Below are positions 24,655 through 34,005 of a DNA stretch of 64,000 nucleotides, piece by piece; position 1 is the stretch's first letter; each line of letters starts with the position of its first letter. Source of the stretch: CAYQQU01 sp964419545. GTDB taxonomy: Bacteria; Bacteroidota; Bacteroidia; Chitinophagales; Saprospiraceae. The translations under genes and the position numbers were made by a program. The notes beneath the pieces are model-generated. The model saw only the letters and a list, made by a program, of their open reading frames with translations. It ran no database searches and was not told the DNA's origin. The stretch lies in assembly GCA_964419545.1 (NCBI GenBank), contig CAYQQU010000008.1, positions 1 through 64,000 of the forward strand, written 5' to 3'.

Positions 24655-25263
24655 ATGGTCAAGAATAAACTCAAAGGCATGCAAAAACAAGCCGAGGCGC
24701 TCATCCCGACGCCTTGGGGCAATTTTAATATGGTCGCTTTCTCCGAGCAACCGGATGATTGGATGCCCCATCTGGCGCTGGTGCACGAAGCGATCGACAA
24801 ACGGGAGCCGGTGCTGACCCGGTTGCATTCTGAGTGTATTACCGGCGACCTGTTCGGCTCGAAACGCTGCGACTGCGGCGAGCAACTGGCCCGAGCGCTG
24901 GAAATGACCGCCCGGGAATCCGGCGTGGTGCTCTACCTGCGGCAGGAAGGACGCGGCATCGGCATCATCAATAAACTCAAAGCTTACAACCTGCAGGATC
25001 TCGGATTCAATACGGTCGACGCCAATCTTCATCTGGGCCTGGAAGTAGACGCCCGCCAGTACGGCGTGGGTATCGAAATGCTGAATATGCTGGGGATCCG
25101 TAAAATCCGCCTGCTCACCAACAACCCGGATAAAATCGAGGCTTTCGACGAGTCGCCGGTACAAGTGGTCAGCCGCGTTCCCCTGATCATCGAACCGCAT
25201 AAAGAAAATATCAACTACCTCAAAACCAAGCAGCAAAACCTGGGACACTTGCTTAACCTCTGA
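24655..25263 (+). CDS. ribA: GTP cyclohydrolase II
   Basis: The 202-residue enzyme opens GTP to the first committed riboflavin intermediate in the cytoplasm. Zinc ligands are Cys61, Cys72 and Cys74 (LHSECITGDLFGSKRCDCG), and the nucleotide-binding segment is YLRQEGRGIG (about 94-103). The frame extends 37 codons upstream without recognisable family sequence, so the ATG at 24655 was chosen. It is the stand-alone RibA form, not fused to a RibB domain. No FMN riboswitch was seen in the long upstream gap; a weak promoter-like TACCTTTA is at 24526-24533. Confidence 0.93.
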   Translation: MVKNKLKGMQKQAEALIPTPWGNFNMVAFSEQPDDWMPHLALVHEAIDKREPVLTRLHSECITGDLFGSKRCDCGEQLARALEMTARESGVVLYLRQEGRGIGIINKLKAYNLQDLGFNTVDANLHLGLEVDARQYGVGIEMLNMLGIRKIRLLTNNPDKIEAFDESPVQVVSRVPLIIEPHKENINYLKTKQQNLGHLLNL

Positions 25264-25348
25264 GGCCGGGCCGGCCACAATTACCCAAGACTAAAGACCA
25301 AAAGCCAAAGCCGAAACGGCATTTTTCTTTATTTTACCGCCAAAAAAA

Positions 25349-26470
25349 ATGTCACGCTGGAAGCGCCTGCTGCTGGAACCGCTTCGAATCGTGGTGAAAC
25401 TGCTGGATCGACTGCGCCTGCTGATGCGCTCCGGGCTGGGATGGGGCGCCAGGCGGCCGGTGACCATTGCTCCCTACGGCGGTTATTGTTCTCCAGTCCG
25501 CATTTACCTGCAGGGCCGCGTGCTGAAAGACCGGTTTATCATTTCCTCGGTTGAAGACTCCCGCTGGCGCAACCTGATCAACGCTTACAAGCGCTTCGGC
25601 AGCGATGAGGTGCCCGGCGCCACCCTCGAAGTAGAAGCCGGCAGCAATACCTACCACCTGCGCGCCGACGACGAAGGCTATTTTCGAATCGACGAACCGC
25701 TCACGGCGCCGCTGACCATCCCCCCCAGCGGATGGCTGCCGGTCACCATCCGGCTGCTGCGTACGCCTTCCCAGGATGTGCGCAAAACGAGCGAGACCGA
25801 GCTGCGGCTGCCCGGCAGCCGCTGTGCTTACGGCGTCATCAGCGACATCGACGACACCATTCTTAAAACGGACGTCACCTTTCCCCTAAAACTGATGGTC
25901 ATCTACAATACCATCCTGAAAAACGCCGCCGGCCGCCGCGCTTTCCAGGAAGTGGCGGCATTCTACGAAGCGCTTCGCCAGGGCCCCGGACGCCAGCATA
26001 ATAATCCGTTCTTCTACGTCTCCCGCAGTCCGTGGAACCTGCATGACCTACTGGAGGATTTTCTCCGGCTCAACCGCCTGCCGCGCGGGCCATTGTTGCT
26101 GCGCGACTTCGGGATCTCGGCCCGGCGCGATACCCAGCACCCTTTCGGGCATAAGTACGAACGCATCGTCCACATCCTGGAAACCTATCCCGCAATGCCC
26201 TTTGTGCTGATCGGCGATAGTGGGGAACGCGATACCGACCTCTACCTGCAGATCAATAAGGAATTCCCCGGTCGCGTCCTGGCCATCTACATCCGCGACG
26301 TGCTCAGTACACGCCGGGCGCGCCGCATCCAGCAATTGCTCGACCAGTCCGACTGCCGCCACGCCCTCCTCATCCGCCGCTATGGAGAAGCCGCTACCGA
26401 CGCCGCAGGCCGCCGCCTCATCGACGGTGCATTGTTTCAGCAGTTGCAGACCGGCCATTCCGGTGGTTAG
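25349..26470 (+). CDS. App1-family (DUF2183) phosphatase
   Basis: The 373-residue protein carries the HAD-like catalytic motif SDIDDTIL at about residues 165-172, followed by YVSRSPWNLHDLLEDF and GHKYERIVHIL and VLIGDSGERDTDLY, as in yeast phosphatidate phosphatase App1. The N-terminal 150 residues include a small beta domain. The likely reaction is dephosphorylation of a lipid phosphate, with the bacterial substrate unproven. No signal peptide is seen; the N-terminus is basic. It converges with the DUF4174 gene with only 9 bp between. Confidence 0.88.
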   Translation: MSRWKRLLLEPLRIVVKLLDRLRLLMRSGLGWGARRPVTIAPYGGYCSPVRIYLQGRVLKDRFIISSVEDSRWRNLINAYKRFGSDEVPGATLEVEAGSNTYHLRADDEGYFRIDEPLTAPLTIPPSGWLPVTIRLLRTPSQDVRKTSETELRLPGSRCAYGVISDIDDTILKTDVTFPLKLMVIYNTILKNAAGRRAFQEVAAFYEALRQGPGRQHNNPFFYVSRSPWNLHDLLEDFLRLNRLPRGPLLLRDFGISARRDTQHPFGHKYERIVHILETYPAMPFVLIGDSGERDTDLYLQINKEFPGRVLAIYIRDVLSTRRARRIQQLLDQSDCRHALLIRRYGEAATDAAGRRLIDGALFQQLQTGHSGG

Positions 26471-26479
26471 CTCAGCTTT

Positions 26480-26929
26480 TCACTCTCTGTTCCCTTCTCC
26501 TTTCTGCTTTTTCCGCATTTCAGCCCGCCGCATCGGCATGCTGTCGATCAGGCCGAAAAGCGTTTCCCGGGCCACTACTTGCTCCCGGCGCAGCTTCTCG
26601 GCGCCGTCTTTGCCGATGAGCAATACCGCAAATTGCCCTTTTTCTACCCTGAATTGGTGAAACCATTGGTCCGTTTTTTTCGTAGGAATAGGCGTGCCGT
26701 CCGGAGCAATACCTCGGTCCGGAAAAAACTGGTAGATCACCAGATCCCGATCGGTGACGCCGGCCCGATTTTTCGTCAGAATACTTAACTGACGCGTCAG
26801 CGAATCGTGATCAGGAGCAGGGGCAAACACGAGCAGGACCCGGTCGCGCCACTGGTGTTCGGACAAGTTTTGCGCACCGCAAAAATTTAACATAAAAAGG
26901 GAACTGATTATCAAAATTGCGTTTTTCAT
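26480..26929 (-). CDS. DUF4174-family secreted protein
   Basis: The 149-residue protein has a signal peptide (MKNAILIISSLFMLNFCGA) and the DUF4174 core: WRDRVLLVFAPAPDH ... DRDLVIYQFF ... FAVLLIGKDGAEKLR. The fold is predicted to be thioredoxin-like but without a CxxC pair. The function of the family is unknown. The ATG at 26929 was chosen for the signal peptide; an upstream in-frame start adds 26 residues without family similarity. The C-terminal tail is strongly charged (MRKKQKGEGNRE). Confidence 0.8.
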   Translation of the reverse strand: MKNAILIISSLFMLNFCGAQNLSEHQWRDRVLLVFAPAPDHDSLTRQLSILTKNRAGVTDRDLVIYQFFPDRGIAPDGTPIPTKKTDQWFHQFRVEKGQFAVLLIGKDGAEKLRREQVVARETLFGLIDSMPMRRAEMRKKQKGEGNRE

Positions 26930-27049
26930 AATGTGTACAACGCAATAAAAAAACACAGGTTCTTTTACCCGGACAAAAAATACGATCAGGCAATAATCGA
27001 AATTCACAGGAAGTTTATTTAATAGTCCATCCCATAACCTTGATATCCC

Positions 27050-27946
27050 ATGAGATCCACCCTTTTGCTCGCAACACTATTGCTTTCCACCCAGAACGCA
27101 CCGCTTGCCGGACAGGAACGGCTGGCCGGGCAGCAGTTCGGGGCTTACTACGACTGGTTCCACGAACGGTCGCAGGTTGCCGACCACTATACCGATCAGG
27201 CGCGCCTGCACGTCTTCTCTCAGGAAGCCCCTCTCTATGCCGGCCCTTGCGCGGAATCCGCCATTCTGGATCACCTGCCGATCGGCGCGGCCGTCACCAA
27301 CATCGTCGAAGATGAATTTTTTATTCCCGAAGGAGAGCTCAACGGCTATCTCGACCTCTGGTACCAGGTGGCTTTTCGCGACGATAAAGGACGCCGGGTC
27401 GAAGGGTATCTATGGGGCGGCGACGTAGCCAAGAGCTGGCTGGCGGTCGACCTCACCGGCGACGGCCGCTCGGAGTTCGTCATGCTGGGCATTGCCTCGA
27501 CGCCCCGGAAAAGAGCAACGGACATCAATGCAGAAATACGGGTGCTGCACAATCAGCGCCTCTGGTACCAGAAGCTGGTGCCTGGTTTGTGCGTCTTCGA
27601 AGCCTGCGCCGTCAGCGGCCTCCTGCGCGTCATCGAAGACGAGCAGTTGACGGGCGCCCGCTTTATCGAAGCCGGTACGATCACCGTCGGCTGTTGGGCC
27701 GGCGTAGAGAAAGCCCTTTTCTACTGGGACGGCAGCCGCCTGGAGCAGGTCTATTACGCCGAACTCACCACCCCTAAAGAATACCAGAAAAAATCTTTCA
27801 TCGTACAACGCCCCGGCGAAACTTCCGCCCAACTCTGTCGCTACAGCCATGCCGACCCGCAGTACAATCCGGTTTGGGATTGCAAAACGCTGAAGATCGG
27901 CCCGGCGGATGAGCATACGATGGTGCTGAATGAAAAGGCGAGGTGA
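27050..27946 (+). CDS. Secreted protein with an SH3-like domain, function unknown
   Basis: The 298-residue protein has a signal peptide ending near APLAGQ. Residues about 50-130 (RLHVFSQEAPLYAGPCAESAILDHLPIGAAVTNIV ... EGYLWGGDVAKSW) resemble a bacterial SH3-like domain. The remainder (AVDLTGDGRSEFVMLGI ... FYWDGSRLEQVYYAEL) resembles a short beta-rich module found in periplasmic proteins. No catalytic motif was recognised. The stop codon is 4 bp from that of the convergent quinone reductase gene. A cell-envelope role is only inferred from the signal and SH3-like part. Confidence 0.7.
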   Translation: MRSTLLLATLLLSTQNAPLAGQERLAGQQFGAYYDWFHERSQVADHYTDQARLHVFSQEAPLYAGPCAESAILDHLPIGAAVTNIVEDEFFIPEGELNGYLDLWYQVAFRDDKGRRVEGYLWGGDVAKSWLAVDLTGDGRSEFVMLGIASTPRKRATDINAEIRVLHNQRLWYQKLVPGLCVFEACAVSGLLRVIEDEQLTGARFIEAGTITVGCWAGVEKALFYWDGSRLEQVYYAELTTPKEYQKKSFIVQRPGETSAQLCRYSHADPQYNPVWDCKTLKIGPADEHTMVLNEKAR

Positions 27947-27950
27947 TGCT

Positions 27951-28928
27951 TCAGATCTTCAGGACGATCTTCCCTTGATTTTTGTTGGCCTCCATATACC
28001 GGTGGGCGGCCACCACTTCTTCCCATGGAAAGACGGTATCGATAACCGGTTTGATTTCGCCCTTCTCGAATAGCGGCCAGGCAAAATCGCGAAGGTCGGC
28101 CGTGAGGGCGATTTTGTAAGCCGGCGGCCGGGCGCGCAAGGTGGAGCCTATTATCTGCAGTCGTTTGCGCAGGATAGGCGCGAGGTTGGCGTGTTCTGCT
28201 TTGACGCCGCCCAGAAAACCGAGCATCACCAGGCGGCCGTCGGGGGATAGCGCGCGCAGGTTGTCCTGAAAATACGGACCGCCTACGAAATCGATGATCA
28301 CGTCTACGCCGCGGTCGTAAGTAAGGGCCATGGCTTCTTCCGCAAAATTCTCTTCCCGGTAATCGATGGCGTGCCGGGCGCCCAGCGACAGGCATAGCGG
28401 GTGTTTGGAACCGGATGCGGTTACCAGCACTACGGCCTCCATGGCGCGCGCCAGTTGGGTGGCCGCCGCCCCGACGCCGCTGGCGCCCGCGTGGATGAGG
28501 ATCGTTTCTTCCGGCTGCAGGTCGGCCAGCCAGCGCAAGGCCTGGAAGGCAGTCAGGAAAGCTTCGGGAATAGCCGCTGCTTCTTCCAGGCTGAGCCCCG
28601 CCGGCGCCGGCAGCGCCATATCCTGGTGAAGTACGACGTATTCGGCGTAGCCCCCGCCGCTCAGCAGGCCGCATACCCGGTCGCCGGGGCGCCAGCGGGT
28701 GACGGACGCGCCGACCTGCTCCACGACGCCGGCCATCTCCAGCCCCAGGATCGGACTCGCGCCCGGCGGCGGCGGATAGCCCCCGCGTCGCTGCAAGAGG
28801 TCAGCGCGATTCAGGGCCGTAGCGGCTACGCGCACGCTGATCTCCCCGGCCTGCGGTTCGGGCCGGGGCCATTCGCCGAGGCGCATCACTTCGGGATCGC
28901 CGGGAGAATCCATGATGATTGCTCGCAT
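27951..28928 (-). CDS. NAD(P)H:quinone oxidoreductase, PIG3-like
   Basis: The 325-residue protein is a zinc-independent medium-chain reductase. The N-terminal GroES-like domain contains ATALNRADLLQRRGGYPPPPG, typical of the PIG3/TP53I3 quinone reductases, and the NADPH-binding motif is HAGASGVGAAATQLA (about residue 148). It lacks the catalytic zinc ligands of alcohol dehydrogenases. It reduces quinones or related electrophiles with NADPH. The ATG at 28928 gives the standard N-terminus MRAIIMDSPG. It diverges from the GH13 operon. Confidence 0.9.
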   Translation of the reverse strand: MRAIIMDSPGDPEVMRLGEWPRPEPQAGEISVRVAATALNRADLLQRRGGYPPPPGASPILGLEMAGVVEQVGASVTRWRPGDRVCGLLSGGGYAEYVVLHQDMALPAPAGLSLEEAAAIPEAFLTAFQALRWLADLQPEETILIHAGASGVGAAATQLARAMEAVVLVTASGSKHPLCLSLGARHAIDYREENFAEEAMALTYDRGVDVIIDFVGGPYFQDNLRALSPDGRLVMLGFLGGVKAEHANLAPILRKRLQIIGSTLRARPPAYKIALTADLRDFAWPLFEKGEIKPVIDTVFPWEEVVAAHRYMEANKNQGKIVLKI

Positions 28929-28940
28929 CAGAAGGCTCGA

Positions 28941-28975
28941 TTTTGCGTACAAGTTCTAAAAATTCAACAACTTTG
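28941..28975 (+). promoter_or_regulatory. Possible promoter of the GH13-DASS-kinase operon
   Basis: TTTTG at 28941-28945 is followed after 22 bases by CAACTTTG (28968-28975), seven of eight matches to TAnnTTTG, ending 14 bases before the first ATG. Confidence 0.4.
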
Positions 28976-28989
28976 CAATCCTCACGAGC

Positions 28990-30570
28990 ATGATAATGAT
29001 GAAGCATCCCAGCCTGTACGAGATCAATACCCGCGTGTGGTTGCGCCGTTTCGACCGCAACGGAGCACCCGCCCGGCTGTCGGAGATACCCGGGTTTTAC
29101 TGGGATTTCCTGGCCGATCAGGGCATGGACTACGTTTGGTTGATGGGCGTATGGGAAACGGTAGACGGGGCGGCGCCGGAATTTTGTTTCGAACCAGGCC
29201 TGCAACGGGCTTACCGGGAAGTATTGCCCGACTGGCAGCCGGAAGACGTCATCGGTTCGCCTTACGCCATCGACGACTACCGGCTGAGTCCACAACTGGG
29301 CGACGCAGCGGATCTGCAGGGGGTCAAAGCTGCACTGAACGAGCGCGGCATAAGGCTGATCCTCGATTTTATACCCAACCATTTCCATGCGTACAGCGCG
29401 CTGACCAAAGAACGACCCGAGCTTTTTATGCCGGGCGCCGAAAGCCGGCTGAGCCGCGAACCGGATACCTTCTTTCGCTCCGACGGCCGTATTTTCGCCC
29501 ACGGCAAAGACCCTTACTTTCCCGCCTGGCGCGATACCGTTCAGGTCAATTATTTCCACCCGGCGGCCCGCGAATTTATGCGCGACCGCCTGCTGGCGCT
29601 CACCGAGTGCTGCGACGGCCTGCGCTGCGATATGGCGATGCTGTTGCTGAACGATACCCTGCAGCAAAACTGGGGGCGCGTCGCGGCCGAAGCGGGCTGG
29701 TCGCTGCCGGAAGACGAATTCTGGGCCTTCGCCATCGACGCGATACGCGCCCGCCGTCCCGATTTTACGCTGATCGCGGAAGCCTACTGGGACCGCGAGT
29801 GGGACCTGCAGCAGCTCGGCTTCGATTACACCTACGACAAAAAGCTGACCGATCGGCTGCAGGGGCGTGCGGCCGGTCCGGTGCGCGATCATCTGCGGGC
29901 GTCGCCGGACTACCAGGAGCGATCCGTCCGCTTTCTGGAAAATCACGACGAACACCGGGCCCTGACCGCGCTCGGCGACGAGCGGGCCCGGGCGGCGGCG
30001 ACCATCATCAGCACCATTCCCGGCATGCGGTTGTATCACGACGGACAATTTGAAGGGCGCCGCCTGCGCCTGCCGGTACAGCTGGGACGCGAACCGGATG
30101 AGCCGGATTGCCCGTGCGCCATCGGCCGGGTGGTGCCCCTGGAGCTCTCCGTAGCCGGCGCCCGTTACCCCGACCTTTTTAAGTTGCAGGCGAACGGCCG
30201 GGCCTTATTGCGCCCGGTATGCCGCTGCGCCTACACCTTTTACGATCAATTGCTGCGGGTGGTGCACGACGAAGTTTTTAAACGCGGAGAATGGCGGATG
30301 CGGGAAGTGCAGGCCGTCGATGCCGCGCCGATCGACGACGTACTTTGCTGGGAATGGACCTTCGAAGGAGAGCACCGCCTGGTGGTCGTCAATTACGGCC
30401 CGGCGCCCGCCCGCTGCCGGATTCCCCTGTATGAACTGGAAGAACATACCGATCCGGAACTGCGCGACCTCCTGAACGGATACGTCGCCCGGCTCTCCGG
30501 GGAGCAACTGGCGCGCGAGGGCCTCTTTTTGCAATTGCCGCCCTACCGCAGTCACATCTTTGCGTACTGA
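28990..30570 (+). CDS. GH13 alpha-amylase family glycosyl hydrolase
   Basis: The protein of about 526 residues is a (beta/alpha)8 GH13 enzyme. Conserved regions are LILDFIPNH (about 124-131), the nucleophile Asp214 in DGLRCD, the acid/base Glu264 in LIAEAYW, and Asp320 in LENHDEHR. It has no signal peptide, so it acts in the cytoplasm, perhaps on trehalose, maltose-type sugars or a nucleotide-free glucan. A C-terminal beta domain (about 430-526) is present. ATG codons at 28990, 28996 and 28999 are all possible starts. It heads a four-gene operon; the DASS gene follows 11 bp downstream. Confidence 0.9.
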   Translation: MIMMKHPSLYEINTRVWLRRFDRNGAPARLSEIPGFYWDFLADQGMDYVWLMGVWETVDGAAPEFCFEPGLQRAYREVLPDWQPEDVIGSPYAIDDYRLSPQLGDAADLQGVKAALNERGIRLILDFIPNHFHAYSALTKERPELFMPGAESRLSREPDTFFRSDGRIFAHGKDPYFPAWRDTVQVNYFHPAAREFMRDRLLALTECCDGLRCDMAMLLLNDTLQQNWGRVAAEAGWSLPEDEFWAFAIDAIRARRPDFTLIAEAYWDREWDLQQLGFDYTYDKKLTDRLQGRAAGPVRDHLRASPDYQERSVRFLENHDEHRALTALGDERARAAATIISTIPGMRLYHDGQFEGRRLRLPVQLGREPDEPDCPCAIGRVVPLELSVAGARYPDLFKLQANGRALLRPVCRCAYTFYDQLLRVVHDEVFKRGEWRMREVQAVDAAPIDDVLCWEWTFEGEHRLVVVNYGPAPARCRIPLYELEEHTDPELRDLLNGYVARLSGEQLAREGLFLQLPPYRSHIFAY

Positions 30571-30581
30571 TCTTATGTGCT

Positions 30582-32000
30582 ATGAATAAAAGAATAATTT
30601 CCTCGCTCGCCGCCCTGGTTCCGCTGCTGATCCTCGCGATCCCCCGCGATTGGATACCGCTGGACGGGCTTACGGTGGTGCAGCAGCGGGTGATGGCCTT
30701 GTTTGTGCTCGCGGCGCTGTTCTGGGTGCTGGAGCCCATTCCCATCTATGCTACTTCCATCCTGGTGATCGTTCTGGAGCTGGTGCTCATTTCCGACCAG
30801 GCGCTCGTCTGGCTGCGGCCGGCGGCCGAACGTCCGGGTATGGGGGCGCCGATCAGCTATCGCGACATCATGGGGACCTTTGCTTCGCCCATCATCCTGC
30901 TCTTCCTCGGCGGTTTTTTTCTGGCCATGGCCGCCACCAAATACCGGTTGGACCAAAACCTGGCGCGCATTCTGCTGCGGCCTTTCGGCAAAGAACCGCG
31001 CTGGGTGATGCTCGGCCTGATGATCATCACGGCCGTCTTTTCCATGTTTATGAGCAATACGGCCACCACGGCGATGATGCTTTCCATCCTCGCCCCGGTG
31101 CTGGCATCATTCGACGCCGGCGACGGCGGCCGCGTGGCTTTTGCCCTGAGCATACCGGTAGCGGCAAATATCGGCGGCATCGGTACGCCCATCGGTACGC
31201 CGCCCAACGCCATTGCCCTCAAGTACCTGACCGGCGACCTGGCGATCGGCTTCGGCGAATGGATGACGTTCGGCATTCCTTTCGTGGTGGTGATGCTCTT
31301 TTTCGCCTGGGTGCTGATCGGCCGGCTTTTCCCGATCCAAACGGCAGAGATCAAACTGTCGATCCGCGGCAAATTCCTCAAAAACCTGCGGGCGCGCGTG
31401 GTGTACGTCACTTTCAGCGCAACCATCCTGCTGTGGCTCACCGACTTTCTCCACGGCATGAACGCTTACGTAGTGGCGATGATCCCGGTAGCGGTATTTC
31501 TGAGCACCGGCATCATCACCAAAGAAGACCTCAAGCGGCTGAGCTGGGACGTGCTCTGGCTCGTGGCCGGCGGTATCGCGCTGGGCCTGGCCCTGGAGCA
31601 GAGCGGCCTGGCCTCCCTGCTGGTCGCCGCCATCCCTTTCGATCAGTTCTCGGGCTTCGTGGTGTTGGTCGCCGGCGGACTGCTGGCGGTCGTGATGGCC
31701 AACTTCATGTCGAACACCGCCACCGCCAACCTGCTGCTGCCCATTGTGGCCGCCCTGGGGGCGTCGATGGGCAACCTGGCTTCCCTGGGCGGCGCCGGCG
31801 GGCTGATCCTCGGCGTGACGCTGGCCTCCTCGCTGGGCATGGCGCTGCCCATCAGCACCCCGCCCAACGCGCTGGCGCACGCTACCGGCGAGATCACGAC
31901 GGCGCAATTGTCGCGCACAGGCCTGATCGTCGGCGCCTTCGGTTTCTTGCTGGTCTTGGGTTTTATTCTTATGTTGAAACAAATCCACTTTTTCCAGTAG
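30582..32000 (+). CDS. SLC13/DASS-family anion:sodium symporter
   Basis: The 472-residue protein has about 11-12 membrane segments and the paired DASS signatures MSNTATTAMMLSI and MSNTATANLLLPI, each part of a sodium-binding re-entrant loop, with NIGGIGTPIGTPPNAIA and LPISTPPNALAHA. DASS proteins import dicarboxylates, citrate, sulfate or phosphate with sodium. The substrate cannot be read from the sequence. It sits between a GH13 gene and a kinase gene that starts 1 bp after its stop, so the kinase may respond to the transported anion (inference). Confidence 0.92.
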   Translation: MNKRIISSLAALVPLLILAIPRDWIPLDGLTVVQQRVMALFVLAALFWVLEPIPIYATSILVIVLELVLISDQALVWLRPAAERPGMGAPISYRDIMGTFASPIILLFLGGFFLAMAATKYRLDQNLARILLRPFGKEPRWVMLGLMIITAVFSMFMSNTATTAMMLSILAPVLASFDAGDGGRVAFALSIPVAANIGGIGTPIGTPPNAIALKYLTGDLAIGFGEWMTFGIPFVVVMLFFAWVLIGRLFPIQTAEIKLSIRGKFLKNLRARVVYVTFSATILLWLTDFLHGMNAYVVAMIPVAVFLSTGIITKEDLKRLSWDVLWLVAGGIALGLALEQSGLASLLVAAIPFDQFSGFVVLVAGGLLAVVMANFMSNTATANLLLPIVAALGASMGNLASLGGAGGLILGVTLASSLGMALPISTPPNALAHATGEITTAQLSRTGLIVGAFGFLLVLGFILMLKQIHFFQ

Positions 32001-32001
32001 T

Positions 32002-33372
32002 ATGAAGTTGTTGAAGGACGTAGATATCGAATGGCTGAAACAGGCCTATTTTTCCGATCCCGAGCGGCGTATCGAATTGCCGAAAGGCGGCGTACTGCTG
32101 CATCCGGAGGAGCATAACGAGCGCTTATTTCTGATCCTGGAGGGTACGCTGGCCGGCTATATCCGCAACGATACGGGCGAGCGGTTCGAGATATTCCGGT
32201 CGACGGCCGGGCAGTTCGTCGGCGTATACAGTTATTTTTCCACCAACCACCGCAGTTATTCCACGGTGGTGGCCGAGGAGGATTCGGTGCTGGCCTACAT
32301 CGACGCTGACCAGAAGGTGGTGGAAGACGAAGAGGGGCGCAGCTTCGCCGATCATTTCCTGCCGGTGGCCGTCAACGAAATTTACCTGCGGCAGCTCTAC
32401 GCCCAGCGCGTGAGTATGGAAAACCAGGCTACCCAGCGCAAGCTGTTCAAAGCCGAGAGCCTGGCGATGCTGGGACAGATGGCGGCCGGCCTGGCGCACG
32501 AGCTCAATAACGCCGTGGGCGTGATCAAGCGCAACGCCGAATTTATCGCCACGCGCGCCGACGAGTTTATCCACCAGAACGGTCGGGCCGAATTGTATCA
32601 CTTCTTCAAAAAGGGACTGGAAGAAGGCAAGACCCATTCCAGCGCCGACATCCGCAAGCGGCGCCGCGAACTGGAAAAACACTACGAACTGGAGCCCGCC
32701 GCCGCCCGCCGCCTGGCCGGCGCCGGCCTGAGCGTGGCCGATCTGAAGCCGTTTCGGGATGAGCTCAAAACCGCCGCGCAGCGGATCGACTATTACTTCG
32801 AAACGGGCCTGGTGCTCCACGATATGCTGCTGGCGGCGGCCCATGCCTCCGACGTGGTAAACTCCGTGCGCGAACTGGGCGCTACCAACCGCGACATCAT
32901 GGTGCCGACCGACACCAACCAGACCGTCCGGGAAGCGCTGGTGCTGCTGCGCAAACCGCTGGAAGGGATCGAGTTGCAACTGGAGCTGGCCGAGGAACTG
33001 CCGGTGATCGACGTCAACCCCGGCGAGCTGATCCAGGTGTGGGTCAACCTGATCAAAAACGCAGCGGAAGCCCTGCAGTCGGAACCGCCGCCCAACCCGC
33101 GGATCGTCATTCGCTCGCGAGCAGTGCGCGATCAGCTCCTGGTGCAGGTGGTGGACAACGGGCCCGGCATCCCCGAAGAGCTGCAGCCAACGATCTTTCA
33201 GCCCAACGTGACCACCAAAGTCGAAGGCCTCGCCTTCGGCCTGGGCCTTGGCCTGGCTGTCGTGGAGCGGCTGGTAACCAAGTACCAGGGCAAGATCGAA
33301 GTGGAGAGCAGCCCGGGCCGCACTGCCTTCCTGGTGATGCTGCCCCTTAATCCGGAACCCTTAATCCAATAG
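32002..33372 (+). CDS. Soluble sensor histidine kinase with cyclic nucleotide-binding domain
   Basis: The 456-residue protein has an N-terminal cNMP-binding (CRP-like) domain (about 1-125), a histidine phosphoacceptor region with His166 in GLAHELNN, an inserted helical segment (about 180-275), and a C-terminal HATPase domain (about 310-450) with WVNLIKNAAEAL, VVDNGPGIPEE and GLGLAVVERLV. No membrane segment is visible, so it should sense a cytoplasmic ligand. Its partner is the response regulator that starts 4 bp downstream. The cNMP fold does not prove binding of cAMP or another nucleotide. Confidence 0.9.
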   Translation: MKLLKDVDIEWLKQAYFSDPERRIELPKGGVLLHPEEHNERLFLILEGTLAGYIRNDTGERFEIFRSTAGQFVGVYSYFSTNHRSYSTVVAEEDSVLAYIDADQKVVEDEEGRSFADHFLPVAVNEIYLRQLYAQRVSMENQATQRKLFKAESLAMLGQMAAGLAHELNNAVGVIKRNAEFIATRADEFIHQNGRAELYHFFKKGLEEGKTHSSADIRKRRRELEKHYELEPAAARRLAGAGLSVADLKPFRDELKTAAQRIDYYFETGLVLHDMLLAAAHASDVVNSVRELGATNRDIMVPTDTNQTVREALVLLRKPLEGIELQLELAEELPVIDVNPGELIQVWVNLIKNAAEALQSEPPPNPRIVIRSRAVRDQLLVQVVDNGPGIPEELQPTIFQPNVTTKVEGLAFGLGLGLAVVERLVTKYQGKIEVESSPGRTAFLVMLPLNPEPLIQ

Positions 33373-33376
33373 CACC

Positions 33377-33856
33377 ATGGACCGCATTTACATCATCTGC
33401 GTAGAAGACCAGCCCGAGGTGTTGCGCGCCATCGCCGACGACCTGGAAACCTTCGAATCGTTCTGCGTCCTCGAAGAATGCGAAAGCGCCGCCGAAGCGG
33501 AAGATCTGTTGGACGATATCGACGCCGAGGGCGACTACGTCGGCGTGCTCGTCTGTGACCACGTGATGCCCGGCAAGACGGGCGTACAGTTCCTGGCTGA
33601 GGTAGACCAGGACCGCCGCTTTCCCCATACCCGCAAGCTCCTCCTTACCGGCCTGGCCACCCAGAAAGACACCATCAACGCCATCAACCAGGCCGGCATC
33701 GACCGCTTCATCGAAAAGCCGTGGGACGCGGAACAGCTGGCGCAGTTCGTGCGGGTGCTGCTCACCGAGTTTGTACTGGACGCGGGCTTGAACTATGATG
33801 ACTATTTAGGAGAGTTGGATAATCCTACGGTCTTGAAGCGGTTGCGGAATGGGTAG
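33377..33856 (+). CDS. Single-domain response regulator
   Basis: The 159-residue protein is a receiver domain with the acidic pair E10/D11, phosphoacceptor Asp61 (LVCDHVMPG), Thr91 (LLLTG) and Lys114 (IEKPW). A 35-residue tail (about 125-159) has no known output domain. It is the last gene of the operon and the probable target of the adjacent kinase. How the signal leaves this protein is unknown; a protein partner or a further phosphorelay are options. Confidence 0.9.
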   Translation: MDRIYIICVEDQPEVLRAIADDLETFESFCVLEECESAAEAEDLLDDIDAEGDYVGVLVCDHVMPGKTGVQFLAEVDQDRRFPHTRKLLLTGLATQKDTINAINQAGIDRFIEKPWDAEQLAQFVRVLLTEFVLDAGLNYDDYLGELDNPTVLKRLRNG

Positions 33857-33922
33857 GGACGCCAAGCATTCCAACCAATGGCTAAGGCTTTGTCTTTTCG
33901 GGTTGAGGCCGGTGGGGCCTAG

Positions 33923-33972
33923 CCCGGATTATTTATGGATTAACCCGCTCGTTCCAGTCTGGAGACTGGGAC
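33923..33972. repeat. Palindrome half arm and hairpin after the response regulator
   Basis: CCCGGATTATTTATGG (33923-33938) resembles one arm of the dispersed palindrome. GTTCCAGTCT and AGACTGGGAC (33951-33972) form a separate tight hairpin. The 149-bp gap has no gene. Either structure could end transcription, but there is no T tract. Confidence 0.35.
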
Positions 33973-34005
33973 CGGCAGCGAGTCGCGAAGGCGCTGGCAT
34001 TGCTT

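Noticed and set aside
28401..32005. Long shifted plus-strand frames over the GH13 and DASS genes
   Set aside because: Their Arg/Pro/Gly-rich translations are typical of out-of-frame GC-rich DNA, while the GH13 and DASS frames have clear motifs.
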